DNA of 15,040 nucleotides from an uncultured Bacilli bacterium (GCA_944358225.1 CALVQP010000026.1:1-15040); one strand, 5' to 3'; counted from the first letter of the stretch, positions 6,309 through 13,039 are shown. Numbers and translations: made by a program. Notes: generated from the letters alone by a model not told the origin.

Positions 6309-6506
6309 TTATTTACCTTCTTCTTCAGTTTCTTGTAGTTTAATAACTTCTTTTCCTTTATAGTAACCACATTTAGTGCATGCACGATGTGGTTGTAAAG
6401 TTGCTCCACATTTTGGACATGCTGTCATTGCATTTACTTTTCTTTTTAAGTGAGTACGACGCATTCTTTTCTTAGTCTTACTTGTTCTTCTAAAAGGTAC
6501 TGCCAT
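6309..6506 (-). CDS. rpmF: 50S ribosomal protein L32
   Basis: bL32 is a small protein of the large ribosomal subunit. The 65-residue product begins with the typical MAVPFRRTSK basic tail and holds a zinc ribbon with Cys30, Cys33, Cys43 and Cys46 (CPKC...CTKC), so it is the zinc-binding form. A short acidic tail (ETEEEGK) follows. The ribosome binding site GGAAGGAG lies within the last codons of yceD, which ends 5 bases before the ATG, so the pair is co-transcribed and probably coupled. This order is conserved widely in bacteria. I see no convincing rho-independent hairpin after the stop, only a T-rich run. Confidence 0.97.
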   Translation of the reverse strand: MAVPFRRTSKTKKRMRRTHLKRKVNAMTACPKCGATLQPHRACTKCGYYKGKEVIKLQETEEEGK

Positions 6507-6511
6507 CTATT

Positions 6512-6997
6512 TCACTCCTTCCCATCATCTTCCAGGAGCATAGCTAATTTTGCTAGTCTTGGATCAATCTTCTTTGTATTTTCATCTACCAGTTGCCAAC
6601 CTTCTCCATGATCAGTTAATACTTTCTGATGTGAAGAATAACTAATTGGAACTTCCAATACAATATTCTCCCATAAAATAGAACTAATATCAAGGGCATT
6701 TTCGTTATTTTTGGTGATTTTAAGCGATTTTTGTTCATCATTGGAAATAGTTGCGTCTATTTTGATATCAAAGGGATAATCAACTAGTTCTAAAGTATAT
6801 GCATCTTCTAACACCATAATGCCTTTTAAAGTAGCATCTATGGTTATTTCATCACTTAAAGTGTGAGAGATGATGCCTTTAATATGTAAATTCTTTAGAG
6901 CTTTTATCGAAGTATTGGGAAAATTTTCTATTAGTGAGCAATCTTCATCTACTTCGTAACGATTCTGCTTCAGTAATTTTGATAAATCTATTAACAT
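6512..6997 (-). CDS. yceD: YceD/DUF177 family protein (large rRNA subunit accumulation)
   Basis: YceD-family proteins are needed for normal 23S rRNA levels in E. coli and chloroplasts and are almost always encoded just before rpmF, as here. The 161-residue product starts at ATG 6997 (MLIDLSKLLK), where GGTGGT lies just upstream. A longer frame to 7057 would run through the promoter and into the divergent gene. The middle holds the beta-rich core typical of the family, with a short variant of the strand region around ITIDATLKGIMVLEDAYTLEL. The C-terminus carries the usual DPRLAKLAMLL motif. The cysteine pair seen in many members is not present. It ends in TGA, which shows that UGA is a stop in this organism. 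Confidence 0.85.
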   Translation of the reverse strand: MLIDLSKLLKQNRYEVDEDCSLIENFPNTSIKALKNLHIKGIISHTLSDEITIDATLKGIMVLEDAYTLELVDYPFDIKIDATISNDEQKSLKITKNNENALDISSILWENIVLEVPISYSSHQKVLTDHGEGWQLVDENTKKIDPRLAKLAMLLEDDGKE

Positions 6998-7013
6998 TTT
7001 TACCACCACACCT

Positions 7014-7042
7014 ATTATCCCATATTTTAAAAGAACTTTCAA
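7014..7042 (-). promoter_or_regulatory. Sigma-A promoter of yceD-rpmF
   Basis: Minus-strand TTGAAA (7042-7037), a 17-base spacer ending in TGG, then GATAAT (7019-7014). Each box matches 5 of 6 positions and the TGN adds an extended -10. The predicted start is near 7007, so the 5' leader would be only about 10 bases. Confidence 0.55.
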
Positions 7043-7081
7043 TTTAGTTTGCTTCATGATAAACTAAACGTGGTGAAAAAT

Positions 7082-8179
7082 ATGGAAGTAATTGGTATTA
7101 TTTGTGAATATAATCCATTTCATAATGGTCATAAATATATGATTGAGCAAATTAAAAACAAGTACCCTGACTCGTTAATTGTTCTAGTTGTTAGTTCTTA
7201 TTTTATGCAACGAGGAGATATTTCTATTTTGACAAAGGAAGATAAGGTTAAAATAGCTTTAAATAACAATATCGATTTAGTAGTTGAACTTCCTACTTTA
7301 TACGCTTGTCAAAGTGCTGATATTTTTGCATATAGAAGTGTAGAAATTTTAAATATGTGTAAGATAACCCACTTAATTTTTGGCAGTGAGTGTGCTGATA
7401 TAAACAAGCTTAAGCATGTTGTTGCCAGTCAAACTAGAGCGAATTTTAATTTAGAAGTTAAAAAATTCTTAGAAAAAGGGCTTAATTATCCTACTGCACT
7501 AGCAAAAGCTACTAAGGCGCCTTTTGATTTTAATAGTCCTAATGATTTATTAGGTATTTCCTACATTAAGGCTATCAATAAAATAAACCCTAATATAGAA
7601 GTCGAAGTTATTAAAAGAACAAATTCATATCATGATACAACAAGTAGCATCGGTATTATAAGCGCTTCCAATATTCGAAAGAAATTAGAAGCAAAAGTTA
7701 GTGTTAAAGACTTTGTTTCCTATGATTTAGAAAAAATTAAGACTGATGTTAACTATGATTTATTATATACAATTTTAAAATACAAAATAATAACTGATGA
7801 AACTCTTCATTTATATTTAAGTGTCGATGAGGGGTTGGAAAATAAATTAAAAAGAGAAATTTTTAATGCTGTAAATATAGAAAATTTAATACAATTAATT
7901 AAATCACAAAGATATACTTATAATCGTCTAAAAAGAATGATTATTCATATCTTGTTAGGGATTAAAAAAGATTATCCCAAACAAACTTATTTAAAAATCT
8001 TAGGTTTTAATGAAAAAGGACAACAACATTTGAAAAATAATCATATTTTGAGCACTAAAGACTATAATGAAACAAGAATTATAGAATTTAAGGCAAGCCG
8101 TTTATATGATATTTTAACTTCCCAAAATACATTTTTGTTTGAACAAGCTAATAAGCCGATAATAAAAAAGGACATTTAA
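7082..8179 (+). CDS. tmcAL: tRNA(Met) cytidine acetate ligase TmcAL
   Basis: TmcAL (YlbM in B. subtilis) uses ATP and acetate to make N4-acetylcytidine at the wobble base of elongator tRNA-Met. The 365-residue product starts at ATG 7082 with MEVIGIICEYNPFHNGHKYM. This contains the HXGH nucleotidyltransferase motif at residues 14-17 and is the classic N-terminus of the family. Further family signatures are the VVSSYFMQRGD segment, the VELP motif, FGSE, and the SASNIRKKL region near the middle. The length fits the family (about 370-400). GTGGTG lies 6 bases upstream; an in-frame ATG at 7049 would add 11 unlikely residues. It is divergent from yceD-rpmF, the neighbours of ylbM in Bacillus as well. 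Confidence 0.93.
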   Translation: MEVIGIICEYNPFHNGHKYMIEQIKNKYPDSLIVLVVSSYFMQRGDISILTKEDKVKIALNNNIDLVVELPTLYACQSADIFAYRSVEILNMCKITHLIFGSECADINKLKHVVASQTRANFNLEVKKFLEKGLNYPTALAKATKAPFDFNSPNDLLGISYIKAINKINPNIEVEVIKRTNSYHDTTSSIGIISASNIRKKLEAKVSVKDFVSYDLEKIKTDVNYDLLYTILKYKIITDETLHLYLSVDEGLENKLKREIFNAVNIENLIQLIKSQRYTYNRLKRMIIHILLGIKKDYPKQTYLKILGFNEKGQQHLKNNHILSTKDYNETRIIEFKASRLYDILTSQNTFLFEQANKPIIKKDI

Positions 8180-8229
8180 TAATGATGTTATCCCCCAAAT
8201 GAGAGACATCATAGAAAGTGTCCTTTTTT
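8164..8229. terminator. Two-tier hairpin at the end of tmcAL, possibly bidirectional
   Basis: The outer arms AAAAAAGGACA (8164-8174) and TGTCCTTTTTT (8219-8229) are exact complements. An inner stem ATGATGT/ACATCAT (8182-8188, 8206-8212) encloses a 17-base loop with a C5 run. On either strand the outer arm ends in T residues. The tmcAL stop codon lies in the internal loop. Confidence 0.7.
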
Positions 8230-8230
8230 G

Positions 8231-8271
8231 AAAATTAAAAAACTTCCCATATTATCTTCATATGGAAAGTT
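8231..8271 (-). terminator. Intrinsic terminator of infC-rpmI-rplT
   Basis: AACTTCCCATAT (8241-8252) and ATATGGAAAGTT (8260-8271) pair at 11 of 12 positions with a 7-base loop. On the minus strand the hairpin runs into TTTTTTAATTTT. The 8272-8366 stretch between it and rplT has no gene I can defend. Confidence 0.7.
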
Positions 8272-8366
8272 AATGTTAAATATCTTTTAAAAATATATTT
8301 CTTTGTCTCCGCCGTTATTTGAATTCATATCAAATCCCTAACCTTTCAATATATAATTTAACATAA

Positions 8367-8909
8367 TTATTTTAATTTAGCAATTATTTCATCTTTTTTT
8401 AGATTTGAATATCCTTTAAGGCCTTGTTCTTTAGCAACAGCTTTAAGCTCAGTTAAAGTCATGCTAGAGTAATCTTTACTTTCTTCCTTTACCTCTTTAG
8501 TTTCTTCTTTAACCACTGCTTCTCTTTTTGGTTCTACTTTCTTAGTTTTACCACTTTGTAAAGCATCTTTAGCAATATCAATTAAATTTTTAAATGCTTC
8601 TTTATTTTCAATAGCTAGTTCTGATAACATTTTTCGATTGACTGTTACACCAGCAATATTTAAACCATTGATAAATCTTGAATAACTAATTTCATTTTCT
8701 CTACAAGCTGCGTTTATACGTGTAATCCATAGTTTTCTAAAATTACGTTTATTTTGTTTTCTATCACGATACGCATATGCTCCACTATGGAATAATTGTT
8801 CTTGAGCTGTTTTATATAATCTATGTTTACTACCAAAATAACCCTTAGCTTGTTTTAATACTTTTCTTCTTCTATTTTTAGAAACAGTTCCACCTTTAAC
8901 TCTTGTCAT
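8367..8909 (-). CDS. rplT: 50S ribosomal protein L20 with C-terminal SAP/Rho_N-like extension
   Basis: bL20 binds 23S rRNA early in 50S assembly and represses its own operon through the leader. Residues 1-118 are ordinary L20 (TRVKGG start, KGYFGSKHRLYKTA, NRKMLSELAI), which is the usual full length. The frame then continues without a break through a Lys/Glu-rich linker (about 119-147) into a 33-residue module, about 148-180, TLTELKAVAKEQGLKGYSNLKKDEIIAKL. This has the helix-extended loop-helix pattern of SAP and Rho_N nucleic-acid-binding domains. The total of 180 residues is about 60 more than normal. AGAGGTGA precedes the ATG. It is the last gene of infC-rpmI-rplT, 13 bases after rpmI. The L20 call is certain; the function of the tail is inferred. 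Confidence 0.96.
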   Translation of the reverse strand: MTRVKGGTVSKNRRRKVLKQAKGYFGSKHRLYKTAQEQLFHSGAYAYRDRKQNKRNFRKLWITRINAACRENEISYSRFINGLNIAGVTVNRKMLSELAIENKEAFKNLIDIAKDALQSGKTKKVEPKREAVVKEETKEVKEESKDYSSMTLTELKAVAKEQGLKGYSNLKKDEIIAKLK

Positions 8910-8922
8910 TATTATTCACCTC

Positions 8923-9120
8923 TTAAATAACAGATTTTAATCTGCTATAATCTCCTTTACTTAAAGTTCCTTGTTTTCTTCTTTGTCTAATAGCTTTTGA
9001 ACTATCTTTGGCAGTTTTATGATTACCCCCAGATTTTTTATAGCTAATTGTTCCATTAGGTCTTTGTTTTAGTACTTTACAAGTTGCACTATGAGTTTTT
9101 TGCTTTGCTCCTTTTGCCAT
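8923..9120 (-). CDS. rpmI: 50S ribosomal protein L35
   Basis: bL35 is a small basic protein of the large ribosomal subunit. The 65-residue product has the typical length and the family end, TLSKGDYSRLKSVI, with a basic RQRRK stretch before it. The N-terminus (MAKGAKQKTHSATCKVLKQR) keeps the KTHSA motif. The start follows AAGGAAGT, five bases after infC. Compared with Bacillus L35 the middle is fairly divergent (PNGTISYKKSGGNHKTAK), but length, basic charge and position between infC and rplT leave little doubt. Confidence 0.94.
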   Translation of the reverse strand: MAKGAKQKTHSATCKVLKQRPNGTISYKKSGGNHKTAKDSSKAIRQRRKQGTLSKGDYSRLKSVI

Positions 9121-9125
9121 TTTAA

Positions 9126-9662
9126 TTACTTCCTTTCTTCTTTTTTAGGTGCGATTAGCATAAACATACTTCTACCCTCTTGCTTAGGTTTTTGTTCAAT
9201 ATCAGAATATTCACTTAAGCTTTCAGCAAATTTTAATAACATTTGTTTACCAAGTTCGGGATGAGCCAATTGTCTTCCTTTAAAACGTAACGACGCTTTA
9301 ATTTTATGCCCTTTTTTCAAATATTCTATAGCATTTTTCTTGCGGGTTTCAAAATCATGAACATCTGTGGCAATGGTAAAACGGTATTCTTTAATTTCTT
9401 TATTATTTTCACGTTGCTTTTTTTGTTGTTCTTTAATTCTTTTTTGTTTTTCATAACGAAATTTATTATAATCCATTATTTTAGCTACAGCATGTTCGGG
9501 ATTAGCATTCATCAATACTAAGTCTAAACCGGCATAATTAGATAAGGTCAAGGCATCATCTAAAGATTTAATTCCCATTTGTTCGCCATTAGGACCAATG
9601 ACCATCATTTGTTCAACTTTAATATCCTCATTAATTGGTAAATCATTTTTATTATTTGCTAT
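9126..9662 (-). CDS. infC: Translation initiation factor IF-3, probable AUA start
   Basis: IF-3 binds the 30S subunit, checks the start codon and keeps the subunits apart. The N-domain (INEDIKVEQMMVIGPNGEQMGI...), the lysine-rich linker helix around MDYNKFRYEKQKR and the C-domain (EYRFTIATDVHDFETRKKNAIEYLKKGHKIKASLRFKGRQ family region) are all present. The start is unusual. A strong GGAGG at 9676-9672 lies 9 bases before an ATA (9662-9660) and only 3 before an in-frame GTG (9668). An ATG at 9707 would put the ribosome binding site inside the gene. infC commonly uses AUU or similar codons for self-regulation, so AUA (178 residues) is the best fit, with GTG as the alternative. It is the first gene of the infC-rpmI-rplT operon. 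Confidence 0.93.
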   Translation of the reverse strand: MANNKNDLPINEDIKVEQMMVIGPNGEQMGIKSLDDALTLSNYAGLDLVLMNANPEHAVAKIMDYNKFRYEKQKRIKEQQKKQRENNKEIKEYRFTIATDVHDFETRKKNAIEYLKKGHKIKASLRFKGRQLAHPELGKQMLLKFAESLSEYSDIEQKPKQEGRSMFMLIAPKKEERK

Positions 9663-9707
9663 GTTCACACACCTCCACATATTAAAAGGCAGATACGTAG
9701 TATCCAC

Positions 9708-9826
9708 CTTCTAATAACAAAAGCACAATCAACTTTCTTAAAAAAAGCTGCGGGCTCTTTACCTACTGCTAAAATCTATCACGCAACAGTCAGGTGGATG
9801 TGGATACATCTCTTTCCTTTTTTCTA
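9708..9826 (-). promoter_or_regulatory. L20-type autoregulatory leader of infC-rpmI-rplT
   Basis: The roughly 120-base untranslated leader lies between the promoter and infC. Minus-strand GTTGCG (9787-9782) pairs with CGCAGC (9752-9747), which runs straight into seven T residues (9746-9740), a terminator with a long loop. The loop holds GATAGATTTTAGCAGTAGG and GAGCCCGC. In Bacillus L20 binds such a leader and favours termination. The assignment rests on position, the terminator and operon identity; I could not run a covariance model. Confidence 0.7.
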
Positions 9827-9832
9827 TCAATA

Positions 9833-9861
9833 AGTATACATCTTCATATTATGCTTGTCAA
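9833..9861 (-). promoter_or_regulatory. Sigma-A promoter of infC-rpmI-rplT
   Basis: Minus-strand TTGACA (9861-9856), a 17-base spacer and TATACT (9838-9833): 11 of 12 consensus positions. Transcription would start near 9826. Confidence 0.8.
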
Positions 9862-9880
9862 GAATTTTATATTACTTTTT

Positions 9881-10123
9881 TTAAAATAGTTTTTCAACAT
9901 TTTTTGGTACTTTATCTTTTAAAATCGTATCAATAATTTTATCTTCCTTTTCTTTACTAACATTTCTATTTGTCATAGAACTTAATGTTCTAATAACTTC
10001 TCTTAAGGTTGCCTCATCTTTCATGTTTCCATCTTGTAATTTTTGCGCTAAGTCTAAAATAGTATTTTTATCTACTTTAGTTTTCTTTTCCACTTTCTTA
10101 AAAAATTCATCCCCAAATTTCAT
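9881..10123 (-). CDS. spoVIF: Stage VI sporulation protein F (SpoVIF)
   Basis: SpoVIF is a small sigma-K-dependent protein needed for proper coat assembly in B. subtilis. The 80-residue product, from ATG 10123 with GGGAGG 7 bases upstream, has the plan I know for this family: a short FGDEFFKKVEKKTKVDKNTILDLA start, a middle NMKDEATLREVIRTLSSM segment, and SKEKEDKIIDTILKDKVP near the end. A TTG at 10126 in frame is less likely to be the start. It is all helical and lacks a signal peptide. It sits 41 bases after an HTH gene read in the same direction. Another sporulation gene in this window fits an endospore former. The match is from memory of the family pattern, so moderately sure. Confidence 0.75.
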   Translation of the reverse strand: MKFGDEFFKKVEKKTKVDKNTILDLAQKLQDGNMKDEATLREVIRTLSSMTNRNVSKEKEDKIIDTILKDKVPKNVEKLF

Positions 10124-10167
10124 CAATTTGCCTCCCTATGACAATATATGAAAAAGGGATAGTTTTG

Positions 10168-10368
10168 TTAATCAAAGAAAATATCATCTGGTTTTAGTTT
10201 AAAATAAGAAGCTATTTTTTTGGCCGTTTCATAATATAGGTTTTTCTTTTTATTTTCTAACTGCCAATAATAACTTGTACTTAAACCCAATTTTAAAGCA
10301 AGTTCTTTATACGATAATTTTTTAGCTAAGCGCAACGCTCTTAATTTTTCATAACATTGTCTACTCAT
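10168..10368 (-). CDS. Small Xre/Cro-type HTH protein
   Basis: This 66-residue protein is little more than one Cro/CI-type helix-turn-helix domain. The turn and recognition helix lie in LSYKELALKLGLSTSYYWQLENKKKN, about residues 18-43, followed by YYETAKKIASYFKLKPDDIF, the usual closing helices ending in a DIFF motif. Such proteins act as small repressors or activators by binding a palindrome as dimers. GGAAAGGTG lies upstream of the ATG. It is divergent from a second HTH gene at 10495, and a palindrome lies between them. A -35-like TAGACA overlaps that palindrome, which suggests mutual or self-repression. The target is unknown. Residue Cys5 is the only cysteine. Confidence 0.85.
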   Translation of the reverse strand: MSRQCYEKLRALRLAKKLSYKELALKLGLSTSYYWQLENKKKNLYYETAKKIASYFKLKPDDIFFD

Positions 10369-10402
10369 TTAGCACCTTTCCTTTTGGTTTGCACCCACCA
10401 AT

Positions 10403-10448
10403 AAAATAATACAAATACTTAATAATGTCTAGTTATCACTAGGTAGAC
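10403..10448. promoter_or_regulatory. Candidate operator with overlapping promoter between two HTH genes
   Basis: A CTAGT-TATC-ACTAG palindrome (10429-10442) lies in a 126-base divergent gap, nested in GTCTA/TAGAC (10427-10431, 10444-10448). The minus-strand promoter TAGACA (10431-10426), 17 bases, TATTTT (10408-10403) overlaps one half-site. This arrangement would let a bound dimer block the leftward HTH gene. Which protein binds is inference. Confidence 0.45.
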
Positions 10449-10494
10449 TTATTTTTGCTGTTTGTTAATAATGTAGTTGAAATGGAGGTAAAAT

Positions 10495-10755
10495 ATGCGT
10501 TCACTAAAAGAAATTCTAGGAATTAATTTAAAATACTATCGTAATTTAGAGGGATTATCTCAATCAGATTATTATTTTAAATATCATCTTAGTGCTAAGC
10601 ATATGGCTAATGTTGAATTAGGAAAAGTCAATGTCACTTTAGACTTTGTTGACAAAGTGGCAAAAAAGTTAAATATATCTAGTTTAGAATTGCTAACCTA
10701 CGATAAGGAAAAAGTTGTTAGTAAAAAACGAGTAGATCAAAAAGTCACTAATTAA
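10495..10755 (+). CDS. Small Xre-type HTH protein
   Basis: This 86-residue protein is a second Cro/CI-type helix-turn-helix domain with a short basic tail (KEKVVSKKRVDQKVTN). The domain spans about residues 5-70: LKEILGINLKYYRNLEGLSQSDYYFKYHLSAKHMANVELGK, then a closing part TLDFVDKVAKKLNISSLELL. The tripartite pattern of the family (LSQ, then a recognition helix, then the E.GK turn) is clear. GGAGG lies upstream of ATG 10495. It is divergent from the HTH gene at 10168-10368, with a palindrome between. It ends in a terminator shared with der, which is convergent. No phage or toxin gene is next to it, so a stand-alone regulator is the simplest reading. Confidence 0.85.
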   Translation: MRSLKEILGINLKYYRNLEGLSQSDYYFKYHLSAKHMANVELGKVNVTLDFVDKVAKKLNISSLELLTYDKEKVVSKKRVDQKVTN

Positions 10756-10769
10756 GTGGCTTTTTATTG
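10739..10769. terminator. Bidirectional terminator between HTH gene and der
   Basis: AAAAAGTCACT (10739-10749) and AGTGGCTTTTT (10755-10765) pair along 11 bases, including one G-U, with a 5-base loop. T residues follow on both strands. It overlaps the 3' ends of both convergent genes. Confidence 0.75.
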
Positions 10770-12074
10770 TTTATCATTTTTATTTTTAAATTGTAAAATT
10801 ATAGGACTACCCGTTAAATCAAAATTTTCTCTGATTTTGTTTTCTAGATAGCGTTCATAACTAAAGTGCACCAATTTTTTGTTATTTACCTGAAAAGTAA
10901 TTTTAGGAGGCATTGTAGCTGTCTGTGAGGTAAAATAAATTTTTAATCTTTTACCTTTATATGATGGAGGATTATGTAGGTTGACAGCATCAATAATCAC
11001 ATTATTTAAAAGAGAGGTTTTTAACTCTTTAGTATAACTTTCGTAAGCTTTAATAATTTCCGGCATTAACATATGGATACGTTTTTTCTTTAAAGCTGAT
11101 AAAAAGACAATATTAACATAAGGAATAAATTGCAACTCAGAAGCAATTAGTTGCTTCCATTTTTTTATCGCTGTGTTAGCATCCTCAACAGTATCCCATT
11201 TGTTAACTACTAAAACTAAAGCTTTATGGGCATCAATAGCATAAGAAATTATGTGCTTATCATGTTCTACAATTCCTTCTTGAGCATCAATAACAACAAC
11301 ACAAACATCACTTTCATTAATGGCCTTTAATGAACGAACTAAACTGTATTTTTCAATATTTTCATAAATTCTACCTTTTTTACGCATACCGGCAGTATCA
11401 ACTACAATATAATCTTGATTATTATAACGGAACTTAGTATCTGTGGCATCACGAGTTGTTCCAGCTTCATTAGAAACGATAGCTCTATTTTCATTTAGTA
11501 ATGCATTGATTAAACTACTTTTCCCCACATTTGGTCGACCAATAATACAAAATTTTAAAATATTATCATCAACTTTAGAAGTTAGAGGAAAACTAGCTGT
11601 GATGTTTTCAAGTAATTCATTAAATCCTAAATTATGCGAGGCACTTACACCCAAAATTGTTTCAAAACCCAACTCGTAATAATTGTAAATATCATTTTGT
11701 CTTTTTTCGTTATCTAGTTTATTAACACATACAATAACTTTTTTATCAGTTTTCATAAGCAAATCGCGAATTTTATAATCATTGCTTGTTAAATTTTCTT
11801 TACCATCAACAATAAAGACAATAATATCTGATTCATCAATAGCCAGCATTGCTTGAAGTTTAATATCTTCATTAAAGTTATCATGTCCCATATCAATTCC
11901 GCCGGTATCAATTAGCAAAAAATTCTTATTGTTATATTCTACTTCGCCATAGATTCGATCTCTAGTTACTCCGGGCATATCATCAATAATGGATTTTTTC
12001 TGTCCTATTAGACGATTAAAAATTGTACTTTTTCCCACATTCGGACGTCCTATTAAACAAACAGTCTTTTTCAT
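10764..12074 (-). CDS. der: Ribosome-assembly GTPase Der (EngA)
   Basis: Der is an essential double-GTPase that helps build the 50S subunit. The 436-residue product has two full G domains and a KH-like end. Domain 1 has the P-loop GRPNVGKS at 9-16, DTGG at 56-59 and NKLD at 118-121. Domain 2 has GRPNVGKS at 179-186, DTAG at 226-229 and NKWD at 291-294. The KH-like domain runs from about 350 and includes LHNPPSYKGKRLKIYF and PPKITFQVN. The length matches the family. AAGGAGGG precedes the ATG. It has its own promoter at 12099-12127, 67 bases after the prepilin gene, so some read-through from upstream is also possible. Confidence 0.98.
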   Translation of the reverse strand: MKKTVCLIGRPNVGKSTIFNRLIGQKKSIIDDMPGVTRDRIYGEVEYNNKNFLLIDTGGIDMGHDNFNEDIKLQAMLAIDESDIIVFIVDGKENLTSNDYKIRDLLMKTDKKVIVCVNKLDNEKRQNDIYNYYELGFETILGVSASHNLGFNELLENITASFPLTSKVDDNILKFCIIGRPNVGKSSLINALLNENRAIVSNEAGTTRDATDTKFRYNNQDYIVVDTAGMRKKGRIYENIEKYSLVRSLKAINESDVCVVVIDAQEGIVEHDKHIISYAIDAHKALVLVVNKWDTVEDANTAIKKWKQLIASELQFIPYVNIVFLSALKKKRIHMLMPEIIKAYESYTKELKTSLLNNVIIDAVNLHNPPSYKGKRLKIYFTSQTATMPPKITFQVNNKKLVHFSYERYLENKIRENFDLTGSPIILQFKNKNDKQ

Positions 12075-12098
12075 AGTTTCCCTCCTTGATAAGTGGTT

Positions 12099-12127
12099 AT
12101 TCTAACATAACCTCAAGTGTTATGCAA
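12099..12127 (-). promoter_or_regulatory. Sigma-A promoter of der
   Basis: Minus-strand TTGCAT (12127-12122), a 17-base spacer and TAGAAT (12104-12099). The -10 matches 5 of 6. A GGTTAT/ATAACC inverted repeat (6-base arms) overlaps the -10 and could be an operator or chance. Confidence 0.5.
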
Positions 12128-12141
12128 ATTCATTATTTTAT

Positions 12142-12966
12142 CTATTCGTTGCTGGTAGTTTTAGGAACCATATTAATTTCACAAGTTATATCGCCATAAA
12201 TCGCATCCGAAGTATATATTTGGAATTCATTATCCTCATAATATGTTCTATAACAAGTATTTTTTGCCACCTTATAATTTTTGGGTGGAGTGTAATTTAA
12301 ACGTACGCTCGCCAAATCGTTGTCTACTTTTTGTTTAATAACTCTGTCCGTTACACCATTAAGTTTCATAGTAACTGTATAGTTATACAATGCTCTGTAA
12401 GCTATGTAAGAATCATTTTTTTCTCTAATTTTATAATCTTCATACACGCCACCTTCAAAAAGGAAAAAATTATCTTTAGAAATGCTGCTGCATCCGGAAT
12501 CACAATATTCGTCTAAAGCTTTTGATAATGGTATTCCCTCACTAGGAATTTGTTGTTTAAAGCCGGAAGCTTTCATATCAGCATCAATCTCAGCTATGTA
12601 AATTGCATAGTATGAGCAAGTGTTCCTAATACTAATATCTGTGGCCACCTCTTGAACTCTTCTACTTCTAACATCCGTATTATTATTATCTGTAAATTCA
12701 CCAGATTTATCGTCAGCTTTCAGATATTTTTGCTTTATTAACTGCTCAATAGTTAAAGTTGGCAAGTATTTGGAACAATTAACCTTATTATCATCTTCCC
12801 ATAATTCAACAGCAGTAGAAACTAGCTTTTTCTTATTTTCCCACATATTCGTTTTAATTTTTTTAGAAATGGCTAATGTACTAGGTACAGCTATAGCTAC
12901 TAATATTCCTAATATTGCAATAACGGCAAGTAATTCAACTAATGTAAAACCCTTTTTATTTTGCAT
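12142..12966 (-). CDS. Type IV prepilin-like secreted or surface protein
   Basis: The N-terminus MQNKKGFTLVELLAVIAILG is a textbook type III (prepilin) signal. Cleavage is expected after Gly6, Glu11 becomes Glu5 of the mature form, and a long hydrophobic helix follows to about residue 30. The rest, to residue 274, is a large globular part unlike ordinary small pseudopilins, with six cysteines (CSK, TCS, EYCDSGC, TCYR, ITCE) that could form disulfides. I chose ATG 12966 because AGGTG lies 7 bases upstream; a GTG at 12975 overlaps that site. It has a good promoter at 12984-13012. No prepilin peptidase, ATPase or other pilus gene lies in the window, so its partners must be elsewhere. Whether it forms a pilus or a pseudopilus cannot be told. 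Confidence 0.85.
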   Translation of the reverse strand: MQNKKGFTLVELLAVIAILGILVAIAVPSTLAISKKIKTNMWENKKKLVSTAVELWEDDNKVNCSKYLPTLTIEQLIKQKYLKADDKSGEFTDNNNTDVRSRRVQEVATDISIRNTCSYYAIYIAEIDADMKASGFKQQIPSEGIPLSKALDEYCDSGCSSISKDNFFLFEGGVYEDYKIREKNDSYIAYRALYNYTVTMKLNGVTDRVIKQKVDNDLASVRLNYTPPKNYKVAKNTCYRTYYEDNEFQIYTSDAIYGDITCEINMVPKTTSNE

Positions 12967-12983
12967 AATTATCACCTACTATT

Positions 12984-13012
12984 AGTATAAACTTTATTTA
13001 TTTTAAATACAA
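12984..13012 (-). promoter_or_regulatory. Sigma-A promoter of the prepilin-like gene
   Basis: Minus-strand TTGTAT (13012-13007), a 17-base spacer and TATACT (12989-12984). The -10 matches 5 of 6 and the -35 4 of 6. It lies just after the ysxC terminator. Confidence 0.5.
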
Positions 13013-13013
13013 A

Positions 13014-13039
13014 CAAAAAAGAAAATGTTAGACATTTTC
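13014..13039 (-). terminator. Intrinsic terminator of valS-ysxC
   Basis: GAAAATGT (13021-13028) and ACATTTTC (13032-13039) form an 8-base stem with a 3-base loop. On the minus strand it runs into six T residues. It overlaps the last codons of ysxC. Confidence 0.7.

Noticed and set aside
8287..8328. Possible 13-residue peptide frame on the minus strand after rplT
   Set aside because: Only a poor AGGG site precedes it, the peptide is very short, and there is nothing to compare it with.
9306..9521. Open frame of 71 codons on the plus strand, rich in Phe and Ile
   Set aside because: It is antisense to infC; its composition is just the complement of lysine-rich IF-3 codons.
10142..10169. Sigma-K-like box (AACA, 16 bases, CATATATTG) before spoVIF
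   Set aside because: The spacing fits and it would make biological sense, but the last base of the -10 is wrong and the predicted start would cut into the ribosome binding site.
11443..11679. Open frame of 78 codons on the plus strand
   Set aside because: It is antisense to der across the second P-loop, with no supporting site.
12331..12985. Two short plus-strand open frames (12331-12516 and 12770-12985)
   Set aside because: Both are antisense to the prepilin-like gene and lack ribosome binding sites.
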